A stretch of DNA of 64,000 bases from Lepus europaeus (taxonomy: Eukaryota; Chordata; Mammalia; Lagomorpha; Leporidae), in the NCBI RefSeq assembly GCF_033115175.1, contig NC_084827.1, forward strand, positions 147,677,701 to 147,741,700, read 5' to 3'. Numbering within the stretch: position 1 is the stretch's first letter; each line of letters starts with the position of its first letter. The notes beneath the pieces were generated by a model. That model made no database searches. It was not told the DNA's origin and saw only the letters and a list, made by a program, of their open reading frames with translations. Made by a program: the position numbers and the translations under genes. Below are positions 45,031 to 57,019 of this stretch, in pieces.

Positions 45031-46594
45031 TGTAATAGGCACCTCAAAAGTTGCATAGTTGATTGTCAATAGATATTGCTTCCTTTTTTCCCCTTCTGTG
45101 TGACTGAAGCAGAGGTATGGTGAAGGCAAATAGTTTTGAAGTAAGCTCTGGACTATCACTGAAGAGCTCTAAGAGGAACAACAGTAGCAGGGCAGTAGCC
45201 CTGTTAATGGAGGGGCAAAGGATCACAAGTTAAGGAAAATATGGTTCAGCATCAATCAGACTCACATCTGGGAAAGTAGCAGCATGTTAAAGTACCCCGG
45301 GTCAATCACCTATGAAAAAGGAGAAAGTTTGGAAGAAACATTACTGCAAGATAGAGCCTGTATGTTTATTTGGCTAGCGTATTTTAGTAGCATGAAAAGT
45401 TTTTAGTTAGATTCTTGAGGAGTAAGCATGTTAGTGAAAATTAAGACAATATTTTGTAATGGGAAAACTGACTGTAATATGATTCAATTACAAGGAGTGG
45501 GTTGTATATGATCGTGTAATGTGTTTGGGGCCTAAGAGAGCATTTAGGCAACATTCTGGGTTCATGAACACCCTCGGGAATCATAAAGTGGGAACAATAA
45601 ACTTTTATTTTCTATTAAAAATACTTCCCAGGAGTCTACCAGAGTTTCTCAGGGTGTAGCAACCACATCGGGGGTAGAGATGACTGCTGATTTCAGGACT
45701 GAAATGAAGCGTCTCCGGGATGGGCTTCCTTCTGTTCACACTGCATGTTCTGCACGTGAAACCTGACACCTAGGTTACAACTCACCAAAGGGCATCGCCC
45801 TAGTGATCTGAGTGCCCACCACCGGCGTGCTTGCTCTGGAAGTGGAGGAAACCTTCAGAAGCTGGGGGTTTTGGCCAACTACCTGGGAGGGACCTCTCAA
45901 AGTCCAAAATCAAAGTGCCCGAACCTGAAGAAGTTTGTGGTTAACACGTAATGAGCACTTAGACTTTGAATGAGTGCAGTATTTGGTAAGAAAAGACTTG
46001 AAGTGGTTTAATAACTTGTGCAAGTTCCAATAGCTAGGAAGTGGCAGACTGGAGATTCAAAGCTAGATCTTTTGACTCTGAAGAACATTCATGTTGCTTT
46101 CTGTTCATCAAGAAAAATGACCTCATCTTTCTCACTCAGAGCCTTAAATGAAGAAAAGTCAGAATTGCCAATGGCACAATTTTTCTCAAATGGACAACCA
46201 CAATTACAAACTTTATATCAATGTGTTAGTACTTCCCATATCATCTTTGTCATCACGCTATATAAAGGTTTTGTTGTTGAAAAGAACTTAATAGTTAAAT
46301 GCTAATTCATTTAAATTATCTAAATTCCAAAAATATTGTTATTTTAAATAACTAAAACTGATCTAGCAAGTAAAAAAGAAACAATGAGAGAAAAATCACC
46401 TGACCCCTTGGATCTACCCTGGGCTTGGCTACAAACTGGCTGTGTGACTCTGATAGACCTCTTAAAGTTGTCCAAGGTCACACCAACACTATGAGTCCTT
46501 CTGACTACATTATCTAACGAAGGTGAAAGAAAAAAGCCCAGTTCTAATCTGGCTGCTTGATGTGAATTTTTGTACCAGTAAGATCAGTTAATGA
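45031..46594. other. Intergenic; two MIR remnants; unexplained GC patch
   Basis: MIR-like antisense sequence at about 46005-46075 (ttgtgcaagttccaatagctaggaagtggcag) and another MIR at about 46410-46500. 45640-45950 is GC-richer than its surroundings, with several CpGs, and matches nothing I know. Confidence 0.45.
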
Positions 46595-46910
46595 TGGGGC
46601 AAGTGTTGTGACGTGGTGAGTTAAGCTGCCTCCTGGGACACCGACATCTGATAGTGAAGTACCAGTTGAGCCCTGGCTACTCTATTACCTATCTAGTTCC
46701 CTGGTAATTTACTTGGGAGGCAGCAGATGATGGTCCCAAATACTTGAGTTCCCATCACCCACATGGGAGACCCAGATGGAGCTGCCTGGCTTTGGCCTCG
46801 CCCAGCTCTGGCTGTTGCTGTCATTTGGGAAGTGATCCAGCAGATGGAAGATCACACTCTGTCTCTGTCACTCTGCCTTTCAAATAAATAGATCTAAAAA
46901 AAAAAAAAAA
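46595..46910 (+). mobile_element. C-SINE, diverged
   Basis: Head GGGGCAAGTGTTGTGACGTGG, degraded core and a CCTTTCAAATAAATAG plus A16 tail. Flanks aagatcagttaatga / aaggtcagataattga look like an imperfect duplication. Confidence 0.85.
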
Positions 46911-48539
46911 AGGTCAGATAATTGAATCAAAATAGGAAATTTGTGGGAGTCCCAAATTTCCATGAATTGGAACTGGTGTTCCTAGAGCAAAATACCTGAT
47001 AAGCAGGGGGCAATAAATACACATGGCCCAACAGACATTAAACAAAATGACTCCCCTTATTTGGCTTCTTGTCCCTTCTTAGTTATGATAGACGTGGAAT
47101 CTTTTTGTTCTTAAGTTTTTTATTTATAAATGGGTGATATATACCAACTAACCTGGGAGCTCAAAAAGAAAGTAATGAAAGATGCACAGTGTCGTATATC
47201 TTCTAATATATACATACATTTATATACATGAATGATGAGAATATGGTTGTTCTCACATGAGTGCTGCTGAGATTGTTTGGAAACCATTCTTTACAAGAGG
47301 TGCTAATGATGCTACAATGGGAGAAGACATTCACAGTGTGAATTAATTTTATGTGAAGTTAAGGTAATGAAAAAAAGGAAAGAAGGGTTGATACGTGCTA
47401 CTACATGGTGAACCTTGACAACAGCACCGACTAACACTCGGGAAGTTTTTAATCAGTGATAACTATACCAGTAGATTCCATCATTGTTACTATTTCTAAA
47501 AGTGAGACTGTATATAAAAGGATCTTTCTTAAAGCATCTAGCCCATGGCAGACTCAAGAAAAGGTTAGGACTGTTTCCTCTAATGAGAATTGCATGTTTT
47601 TCCTTCTCATGAGAAAAATGCAAGTTACAAACCATTTATACTATTCAAGCAGGCAACTGAAAATTCACTTTTTCACATTCATTCAGCTGGCTGAAATAGG
47701 GACACGATTAAAAAATTCAGAGGATTCAGTTTCAATAGATAATGTTTCCCTTTCCAAGAATTCACCCCCTTGTCCTGGAATGACCTCAGTTCAGGGACTT
47801 TATCCAGAACTGAGAACAAACAGGAGTTCTGGACTTAGTTATGAGGTTACAGAACTCATCTGTTAGCTTCATCTGTAAATTTATGTTGTTTTCATTTAGA
47901 AGGTTCTCTGTTATAGACCACATGGTTTCTGACTTAGTCAAGTTTAGTTTCTTAATCATTCAGAAACTCTCAATTCAACTGTGCGATGTTAATTGAGGGA
48001 GGAGCTTCCTCCTTTCTCCTCAACTCCAAGGGCTTTTGTTGATTTTCTCGCAGCTCACTTATTATCCTTCCTTTTAGTGTAAGAAACCTCCAAAAGACTT
48101 GCTCAGGTAAACATGGCAGTGAAAGCTTTTGCTTCTCCAGTTTAGATTTCAGGAGTTCCTTACATTTCTATTTCCAACCCAGATATCATGTATCAAGTAT
48201 CTTTAGATGGGATGCCCACTTTTACAAACTGTTATACAAGAGTCAGATAAAACCATGTGACATATTTTAATACCAAGGAGATAGAATATAAGATGCCCAT
48301 GTATACATAGAAAGTGTGGCATGGGGTCTGACTGCTATATCCAGGCTTCAGAACTCTGACTGCAGTAGCCATGATTCTTTGAGGTCTTGAGAGTAATTTG
48401 AAAACAGTAAGCAAAGAATGATGTGACTTGCAAAATCTTTGCAGATTGCATTGATGTCTGGATATTTGATTAGACAGTATGGGCACAAGCATCACAGACA
48501 ACTCCATCCCAGCTCTTTGTAGACAGCGTGTTTCTTTGT
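46911..48539. other. Intergenic, nothing recognised
   Basis: The 136-residue frame at 47456-47866 has no recognisable domain or exon structure. Confidence 0.4.
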
Positions 48540-48553
48540 AGAAACATCCTTTC

Positions 48554-48607
48554 TTTTATTTTTTATTTTTTATTTTTATTTTTATTTTGACAGGCAGAGT
48601 GGACAGT

Positions 48608-48640
<33 letters not shown>

Positions 48641-48927
48641 ATCTTCCTTTGCCATTGGTTCACCCTCCAATGGCCGCCGCAGCTGGTGCGCTGCAGCGGG
48701 CGCACCGCGCTGATCCGATGGCAGGAGCCAGGTGCTTCTCCTGGTCTCCCATGGGGTGCAGGGCCCAAGGACTTGGGCCATCCTCCACTGCACTCCCTGG
48801 CCACAGCAGAGAGCTGGCCTGGAAGAGGGGCAACCGGGACAGAATCCGGTGCCCCGACCGGGACTAGAACCCTGTGTGCCGGCGCCGCAAGGCAGAGGAT
48901 TAGCCCAGTGAGCCGCGGCGCCGGCCA
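48554..48927 (-). mobile_element. C-SINE, young full-length, antisense
   Basis: Poly-T with (ttttta)n pattern, GACAGGCAGAG, (GA)n, core and head complement ending GCGGCGCCGGCC. Perfect 14-bp duplication agaaacatcctttc at 48540-48553 and 48928-48941. Confidence 0.96.
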
Positions 48928-48941
48928 AGAAACATCCTTTC

Positions 48942-49328
48942 CTCCACTTCATCATACCAACTTTTATCCTTCACTGGGCAGTTGGTTCTATGAAATTCCC
49001 TCTTCTGCACCTATGATTTCTTGGCATCTTTTGTCATTCAATGTGCTTCTTCCCACGCGTCTAGCCTTTTTAGATTGAAGACATCAGATAGGGAAACACA
49101 TATCTTTATTCGTCCCCAACCTACATCCTTCCTATCTCCTCCCTACTAACAGGGTTGTTATTAACAGAACTCAAAGATGTTGTCTGCAGAGCTCAGTAGC
49201 CAAAGAAAAGAAACCACAGTTATGAAACAGAGCCATAGAGCCATTTCACTTTCAGTTAAAAAAAAAAAAAAAAGGCACCATTAAGGAAATAATTTTAAAC
49301 ATCTCTCATTTTTAAAGCTGGTTACTTA
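48942..49328. other. Intergenic, nothing recognised
   Basis: Includes an A14 run at 49259-49273. No other feature. Confidence 0.4.
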
Positions 49329-49341
49329 GCATAGTTTACTT

Positions 49342-50617
49342 TATTTTTTTTTTTCTTTTCTTTTTTTTTTTTTTAACTTTTATTTAATGAATATAAATTT
49401 CCAGTGTACAGCTTATGGATTACAGTGGCTTTCCCCTCCCATAACTTCCCTCCCACCCGCAACCCTCCCCTCTCCCGCTCCCTCTCCCCTTCCATTTGCA
49501 TCAAGATTCATTTTCAATTCTCTTTATATACAGAAGATCAATTTAGTATAAAGGTTTCAACAGTTTGCACCCACATAGACACACAAAGTGAAACATACTG
49601 TTTGAGTACTAGTTATAGCATCAAATCAAAATGTATAGCACATTAAGGACAGAGATCCCACATGAGGAGCAAGTGCACAGTGGCTCCTGTTGTTGACCCA
49701 ACAAATTGACACTCTAGTTTATGGCACCAGTAACCACCCTAGGCTGTCGTCATGAGTTGCCAAGGCTATGGAAGCCTTCCAAGTTTGCCGACTCTGATCA
49801 TATTTAGACAAGGTCATAAAAGACAGAGTGAGGATAGTAACCAATGATCCTAAGAGTGGCATTAACCAGGTTTGAACAATTATACAGCATTAAGTGGGGA
49901 AGAGGACCATCAGTACACACATGTTGGGAGTAGAGCCATTGGTGGTAGAGTAGAGGTTATGATTACAAAGGAATGAGGCCCAAGTACGCTAGACAGGGTC
50001 TAGAACAAAGGACAGAGTCATTCTTAGAGGAGCTAAGAAAGGTGCTGTCTAAGCTACAATTAAGTTTTCTGATTGAGAGGCAAATAGAACCTGATAGAAG
50101 GGGCTTGATAATAATCTGGTGGGCTTTAGGCCTTGTAAGTTAAGAGGCCCAGACCTATCTATCTCTTCACATGGGGTATATCCTAAGGGAGGTGTGAACC
50201 TCCTAGGGGAAGGCACTCTGTTGACTTTCATTACTTGGCTGGCCTGGGAGGAGAGCTGGCCAGGTAAAGGCAGGTGGCAACTCTAACAAGAAATTTACAG
50301 TTCTGCCTGCAATGTTGCTGACCCTACTTGACCTCACCCTCAGCTGCAGTGGTCACTTTGGAAGTTGGGCTGAGTGAAGGGCTTTTCAGCTTAGAGCCAA
50401 TAAGATCTGTGGCTCTGACCTGGGCATCCTTCGACTCCAGGGCAGGTCCATTTCCAGTGATCCAACTCTTGGCAGAGCTGCCAGGGCTCTTCACAAGCTG
50501 ACTTCTGCTGAAGCCCAGGCTTACCACATTGAAAGCCACTGCAGTGGACTGGCCTGTTGGGTCTCCTTGAGGGCAGATCACTGTATAGATCAGCCATTAA
50601 TAGGCCTGCCACCCATT
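49342..50617 (-). mobile_element. ERV-L1 chimeric retroposon
   Basis: On the minus strand: about 800 bp of endogenous-retrovirus-like gag/pro sequence (50617 to 49818), then about 450 bp of rabbit L1 3'UTR (49817 to about 49372), then poly-A. A 13-bp duplication gcatagtttactt flanks the whole (49329-49341 and 50618-50630). The L1 part follows the same course as the other copies up to 'gacaaggtcata' and then leaves L1. Template switching during L1 reverse transcription, or retroposition of a read-through ERV/L1 transcript, would both give this. Confidence 0.75.
49818..50617 (-). pseudogene. Endogenous retrovirus gag nucleocapsid/protease fragment, decayed
   Basis: Minus-strand frames read a nucleocapsid-like region with CGKPG and, about 16 residues on, C-x4-H-x4-C ending DHWKWTCP (first Cys replaced by Trp). 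Next comes a protease-like start (LIGSKLKSPS) and further on GRTVNFLLE, where the usual protease Asp-Thr-Gly is not intact. Reading needs frame changes, and stops are present. The arrangement suits a class I (gamma-like) ERV gag-pro junction. It is non-functional. Confidence 0.6.
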
Positions 50618-50630
50618 GCATAGTTTACTT

Positions 50631-50712
50631 AGTTTGGGGGAAATTAAAGTTGTCTCAATTAAAGTAAAGCATAGTTTACTTTAATTGAGACAACTTTAAT
50701 TTCCCCCAAACT
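50631..50712. repeat. Perfect inverted repeat, 38-bp arms, 6-bp loop
   Basis: Arms 50631-50668 and 50675-50712 are exact reverse complements; the loop is gcatag. The loop plus the start of the right arm repeats the 13-bp target site of the neighbouring chimeric insertion, giving three copies of that site (49329, 50618, 50669). Confidence 0.97.
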
Positions 50713-51137
50713 ATTGATTCTTCATTTGACTTGGATCTTATGAAATAACCTCATCTAGAATCTTACTTTAGGCTTTAAACACCCCCACCACATGCCTCTC
50801 CTCCTCCTGACTCTAGTCTTTAGTTCCTCCGTACAATGAGGCAACATTAAATTTCTTGGGATATGCTTTTCATTGTATTATTGCTCTTGTTGTTCATGAA
50901 CCAATAACAGAGCCATGCTCTTCTGCTATTTATCAGCCTAGAATGAATTCTCAATATTCATATACTTTACCCAGGTATTCAAGATTTATCGTAGGCTAAT
51001 TGCAACTGTCTTTCTAGACTTTTTTCATTATTTCTTCAACATTTAAAAAACTTTCTTTCCACAAACTTTATTCAGTCATCATAATTCCCTTCCCTTCCCC
51101 TCTCCCCACACCAGACCCTAGGTGAATTCTGGAGCCA
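50713..51137. other. Intergenic, nothing recognised
   Basis: AT-rich. No feature was supported. Confidence 0.4.
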
Positions 51138-51160
51138 AGCTACCAACATTTTTTTTTTAA

Positions 51161-51519
51161 AAGATTTATTTGTTTATTTGAAAGTCAGAGTTACACAGAG
51201 AGAGGAGAGGCAGAGAGAGAAGTCTTCCATCTGATGGTTCACTCCCCAGTTGACCGCAATGACCCGAGCTGTGCAGATCCAAAGCCAGGAGCCAGGAGCT
51301 TCTTCCAGGTCTCCCATGTGGGTGCATGGGCCAGGAGCTTCTTCCAGGTCTCCAGTGTGGGTTCAGGGGCCCAAGGACTTTGACCATCTTCTACTTTTTT
51401 CCCAGGCCCTAGCAGAGAGCTGGATCACAAGTGGAGCAGCCAGGTCTCAACTGGCGTCCATAAGGGATGCCGGCGCTTTAGGCCAGGGTGTTAACACTCT
51501 GTGCCACAGCGCAGGCCCC
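51161..51519 (-). mobile_element. C-SINE, antisense, with internal 39-bp duplication
   Basis: Tail complement AAGATTTATTTGTTTATTTGAAAG, head complement CCACAGCGCAGGCCCC. A unit starting gccaggagcttcttccag occurs twice (51291 and 51330), making this copy longer than others. Imperfect target duplication agctaccaacatt (51138-51150) / agctattgacatt (51520-51532). Confidence 0.92.
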
Positions 51520-51532
51520 AGCTATTGACATT

Positions 51533-52200
51533 TAAAATTCAATCAGCCCTTAAGGCATTCAGATCTGGCCAAAAAGCCCATGAGAGTTTCTCAGGCATGG
51601 AAAGCCAAGACACTCTGGCAAACAAACAAACAAACAAAAACCCTATATGAAAGATATCTGTGAGTGAGATCCCAGTGGAAAGAACAGGCCATTAAAGAAG
51701 GAGGTACCTTTCTCTGAAGGGAAGAGAGAACTTCCACTTTGACTGTGGCCTTGTCTAAATAAGATCGGAGCTGGTGAACTCAAAAGGCTTCCATAGCCTT
51801 GGCAGCTCATGACAAGAGCCTTGGGTGATTACTGACGTCATAAATAAGAGTGTCAATTGTTAAATCAACAACAGGAGTCACTGTGCACCTATTCCCCATG
51901 TAGGATCTCTGTCCTTAATGTGTTGTACTATGCAAATTAACGGTAAAACTACTACTCAAACAGTACTTTATACTTTGTGTATGTGTGTGGGTGCAAACTG
52001 TTGAAATCTTTACTTAGTATATACTAAGTTGATCTTCTGTATATAAAGATAATTGAAAATGAATCTTGATGAAGAATGGGATGGGAGAGGGAGCGGGAGC
52101 TGGGATGGTTGCAGGTGGGAGGGAGGTTATGGGGGGAAAAGCTGCTATAATCCAAAAGTTGTACTTTGGAAATTTATATTTATTAAATAAAAGTTGAAAA
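51533..52200 (+). mobile_element. Rabbit L1 3'UTR, 5'-truncated
   Basis: Direct-orientation L1 3' end from 'aatcagcccttaaggcattc' to 'ttattaaataaaagttg' plus a short A-rich tail. It includes 'atcttctgtatataaagata'. It abuts the preceding C-SINE flank. Confidence 0.93.
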
Positions 52201-55200
52201 AATGAGAAGAAAAAAAATTCTAGGAACAAAAGCCTTGCTCAGTGGGATCTGTGGTAGAAATCTCAGGAAGCTAAAAACCTCCAGTTATGTCCGATTAGTC
52301 ATCCATCTATCCAGCAATCAGTTCATTCATCCATTTAGTGTCACTGTCTTTTCAGAAACATTTTTTGAAGAAATAGTACAAACAACTAGGTTAAATCTGG
52401 TGGGCATCAAAACAAGCTATGCAAGTTTCCAACTTGAAGATGCTTTTAATCCTGTAGAGAAAAAGAGACATGTGGAGCAATACGTGTAGCTCAGTGTCTT
52501 AGAGGGAAACACACAGGGAAGGCTGAATCTTCCAGAGCAGGGGTGGGGTGGGATGGGAGTGGGAGGTTGTTGCCCCACAAACTTTAAAAAGGAGATAATA
52601 CTCAAAATCACACTTGAGATATGAGTCAGGGTTAGTCTAAGTGTTATGGAAGGGACAATGTAGCTGGAGTGGGTATGGGGACTGACTAGGAGCTTTATGA
52701 AATGAAGCTATTACAGTAGGCAGTAAACAGATCTTAATAGGCCTCCTATATATGTGATACTGACAAATTTGGGTTTTGTATTGGGAGAAAAGGAGAACCA
52801 TTGATATATGAATCTACTAACTGTCAGTACTTCTGGCTTAAGTACCTGTGTAGAATGCTATGGTTACTCAAACAGAAAAAATTGAGTGGAGAACACATTT
52901 GTGGGAAGTAATAGCTCTGTCTTATATCTATTGAGTCTGGGGAGCCTGTAGAACTTCGGGAGGTGTCAGCAGGTGGTTAGCTCAGGAGAAAGATTTGGGT
53001 CAGAGGCTTAAATCTGAGAGTGGACAGACTACTGGTAGAGGGACTGATGGGAGGGAAGAATAGACAATGGCAAACAGGCATGCTAACAAAAGGGACTGGG
53101 AAGGAGTGATCAGAGTGGCAAGGAGCTACTGCAATAAAAGTCAAAGGAGGTGAGAACGTCAAGAAGGGAGATGCCAATCATCTTAAGTATCACCAAAGAG
53201 TGCTTAAGTCAAGATGAGTCTTGAGAACTGTTATCAATGACCTCAGCAGAAGTCATTTCAGTGGAATGGGAATTTCAGAGGGCTGAAGATTTGAAAAAGA
53301 CTTAGCAAGGGAAGACACAAAAACTGTTCCTCCTCTGAGACTTCTATAGTGGACTTGAGGGAAGCCTTGGGAAGAAACCTAAGACCTGGAGACATGTCAC
53401 TTCTGGTGGAAAAGATAGGTAGGAGAGAGTAGAACAGAATAAAGGCTTTGGGGGATAGGGAGAGGAGTGTTGTCTGGTATCATTTATAACTGGTTTTCCT
53501 TTGTAGGCAAGAAGGACCCAGTTGTGCCAAAGCTAGTGTCTTGGAAGTTTAAGCTTGATTGAGGTGGAGGTTGCAGAGGGCTGGGTCTTGTACTATGAGT
53601 ACAGAATGAAGAGTGATCCAAGAATCTGTTTGCAAAAAGAATTGCACTGGATTTTCTCCGAGGCCTCTTCCAGCTCTAAAATGTTATGATTCTATGATTA
53701 ATTTGCTAAATAAATTAATAGTGCAAACAGTATTTCAAGAGGAATGTTTAAATTACTTATGAGAACAAACTTTTTAAGTACCCTCAAGCTTCATAAAAAC
53801 ATCCACTCCCATAGAAATAATTGATACACCAATTATAAATCTTTCTTAGCTATTCACTCAAGCAGATTTCTGGAGAACTTTGCTTGGTCACATTCTATTT
53901 ACCTAGTTCATGTTCTTGTTTGTATTTCAAAGACATCAAACTGAATTTCTTTAAACAACATGTTTCAGTCTGGTCAGCCCCCCAGTAGGGGCTGAATTAT
54001 TAAAGCTTTGTATTATGAGCAAGATGGGTTCTTGATGAATTGGTTCATCTCTGGAGAAATGCCCATCTTCTTAATTTAGGGCACAGCTGTTAGAATTGCA
54101 GACTTCATCAAAAATGGCCGCAGAGAACTCAGACAACTCACAGAAACGTTTCCTCTCAATTGGCACAGTCTTTGAGGACAAACCACACTGTGAAATGTTT
54201 GTGTAACAGGAAAATGTGGTGTCGAGATGATCAAAACAAGATAGGAAATTATATATTTTTACAAAATTTGCATATATTATTAAAAATATCAGAGAGTGCA
54301 CTTACGAAATGAGAACACAGTCTTTAAGGGAAACAATTGTGATAAAAATGTGGACAGATGAAATGCGCTTGCGAATGATAGACCTTGTAGTAACAACGAT
54401 ATCTTTGATTCTCTCCTTCAAGTTTGGGAGATCAGCAATGCTAGCCCACTGCAGCAAAAGCAGCTGAAACCTTCCTTACTTTTTGATTGCTTTATACTCA
54501 GATGATATCTGTGAGTGTGCTAGCCACTCTGAGCCTTAGTTTTCACAGCTGCAAAGTGGAGATTATCAGGCAGGGTTCTGGCGGAAATCAAAAGGCACAT
54601 GCAAACTGGGCGTCTATAAGAGGCTATTTACACAGGTCTGGACAGTGTTCTGGAAAGGCAACACGTGATAGGTCGATTCCCAGGGGAAGCAGGAAGTAGG
54701 AGCCTATGAGCAGGCTGTGTGTAGGAGCTGCCTGACACACTCCTTGACATTAGGAGAGGATGCTATTAACCTCTGACATCCCTGGAGGGAGAGTACTGGA
54801 GCTTGCACCCCTACCTCCCTCCAGATCTCCTGTTGTTGCCTCTCCTGGGCCAAACCTAATTGGAAACTAGAGATTAAATGGAGCCACTTGAGGCTGTCTA
54901 TGGGGATCTGCCTCTTGGGGCACTGTGTAAGGCAGAGAGGGGAAGAGAGTTGATCTAGAGGTTCATAAGGAAGATGTTCACCATGGTGGATGGAAGAAAC
55001 CAACCTTAAAGGGTTGCTGTGAAGATAAGGAAAGAATGGAGAAATGATTGGCAAAAAACTTGACTCAAAGTAAGCAATTGGCTTATATTAGCATCTACCA
55101 TTATTTTTAGTAATAGGGGCATACAGTTATATCACTTATGACATGTTTGATCTTCTTTTACAGATGATTAAGAGCCAACCATGCTGCAGCTCATGTCTCA

Positions 55201-55296
55201 AGAGTCTAAGCAGTATTAATAGAGTATGTGGAAGGTCAGCTGTTAAACTGTGAGCACGGAGCTGAGAGTAATCTAAGATTACTTAGATTATTAAAG
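52201..55296. other. Intergenic; weak L2-like stretches
   Basis: 52980-53240 and parts of 53370-53700 resemble reversed L2. 54560-55060 looks like an old repeat that I cannot name. No gene was supported; the 116-residue minus frame at 54704-55054 has no recognisable domain. Confidence 0.4.
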
Positions 55297-55735
55297 CTAC
55301 TAACAAATTTAACACCAATTTAGTGGGTTAAAAGAACACAAATTTATTTTCTTAGTTCTTGAGGCCAAAAGTCCAAAGTCAGATACAGTTGGCTAAAGTC
55401 AAGGTTTTTTTCTAAAGTCATCAAAGGTGAATTCATTTCCTTGCATTTTCTAGCTTCTAGTGGTGGCCAGCATTCATGGGGTTCCTCCATCTTCAAAATG
55501 CATCACTTCAGTATCTGCTTCCATCATCACCTGCCCTACTCCTTAACTTTGACCTCTTGTCTCTTTTATAAGGATTTGGTCACATTTAGGGACCACTTGG
55601 ATAATACAAACTAATCTCTCTTCTGGAAGATCATTGCCTTAATCCCATCTGCAATCCCTTTTATTATGTAAAGTAGCACAGCACATTCCAGAAATTAGGA
55701 TGTGGACAGATTTGGAGGTCATCATTTAGCCTACC
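55297..55735 (+). mobile_element. Ancient interspersed repeat, second copy
   Basis: 'ctactaacaaatttaacacc..gtgggttaaaagaacacaaatttatttt', 'gttcttgaggccaaaagtcc', 'ataaggatttggtcac' and 'cagaaattaggatgtggacag' show the same order as the copy at 28720. Confidence 0.6.
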
Positions 55736-56498
55736 AGAGGTGGATCCAGGATTTCTGGAATTAAGTGGAATTCATTTGCTATGTGGATCCTACAAACTCA
55801 TACAACATTCAATGCCATTGTTTTGCACTGAGTTCCTTACAAAATGAGAGCCCAAGATAAGGGTTTACGTGTCTGCAATTTATTTTGGAAATGGTTCCTG
55901 AGCACATGGATGATGACTTTAGACAAGAGGAAAGGAAGAAAAACCAATTAAAGGATATATTGTTGGCTTGATTGTCATTGTAGGCATCTAGAGTTTGATC
56001 CAGCCATTATCTTCTGAAGAAGACAGAGTTTGTTCCAGAATACTTTGCCCAAGGTAGTAGGGCTGGTAGAACAGTAGCTCAGTCAACCATTGACCAAGAG
56101 TTGCCTTCAGGGTGCTAAATCTCTTGCATATTCATGAATTAAGGCAAGTTCCCTCAAGCATCCCATGATATACCATGAAAATCCAGAGATGAAAGTTAGA
56201 GGTATTAAGCAGCTAAGGTAAGGTTACATCAATTAATTGCTGTCACCATGGCTAGAGCAAAGAGTGGTGCAGAATAAAATGAGATTGCTCACATTAACTA
56301 TGTAACACAGTCAACAAGGCTAATGTTACAGAATGACCTTGCATTGGGATTGATAAATGTGGCTCACTGTGCAGTGCTCTTGTGAGGTGCCAGGATTATT
56401 TGCAAATTTTGCTGAAGTCTACTCTTTTCTTAGAGGGAACATTAACTTCTTGATATATGGCTACAAATAAAAGATCAAAAATGTTTGCAACTGACTGA
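55736..56498. other. Intergenic, nothing recognised
   Basis: Contains the source of the 19-bp templated insertion (56333-56351). Nothing else was recognised. Confidence 0.4.
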
Positions 56499-56514
56499 AA
56501 AGCAAAGTTTTCTT

Positions 56515-56853
56515 AAAAAATTACTTTATTTCATTTGAAAGGCAGAGTTACAGAGAGAAAGGGAGAGAGAAGAGGGAGAAAGATCTTCCATCTGTTGCTT
56601 CACTATCCAGATGGCTGTAAAAGCCAAGGCTGGGCCAGGAGCCAGGAACTTCATCCAGGTCTCCCATGTGGGTACAGGGGCCCAAGCACTTGGGCATCTT
56701 CCAGTGCTTTCCCAAGCACATTAGCAGGGAGCTGGATCAGAAGCAGAGCAGCTGGGACTTGAATAGGTGCCTATGTGGAATGTAGGCATTGCCGGAGGCG
56801 GCTTAACCTGTTTAACCTGTTATTAATCCCAATGCAAGGTCATGCTGGCCCCC
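56515..56853 (-). mobile_element. C-SINE, antisense, with templated insertion
   Basis: Tail complement TTTCATTTGAAAGGCAGAG, core and head complement ending GCTGGCCCC. The head is interrupted by a duplicated 'gtttaacct' and by 19 bp (56825-56843) that are the exact reverse complement of 56333-56351. Target duplication aaagcaaagttttctt (56499-56514) / aaagcaaggttctttt (56854-56869). Confidence 0.92.
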
Positions 56854-57019
56854 AAAGCAAGGTTCTTTTAAACATTCAGTCCTGGTTTGCTTTGTAGTCT
56901 GGTGAAGAGGGCCAACATTAACAAGAAAAAGTATGATACTTTAATTTTTAAATATTCTCTAGTGTTTTAATGTATCTAATATTGAATACAGGGAAGCTTA
57001 AGAAATTATGAGATTATGG

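Noticed and set aside
50324-50621. Minus-strand frames of 76-85 residues as a cellular zinc-finger gene
   Set aside because: The Cys/His spacing and the following protease-like sequence fit a retroviral gag/pro remnant, with frame changes and a lost cysteine.
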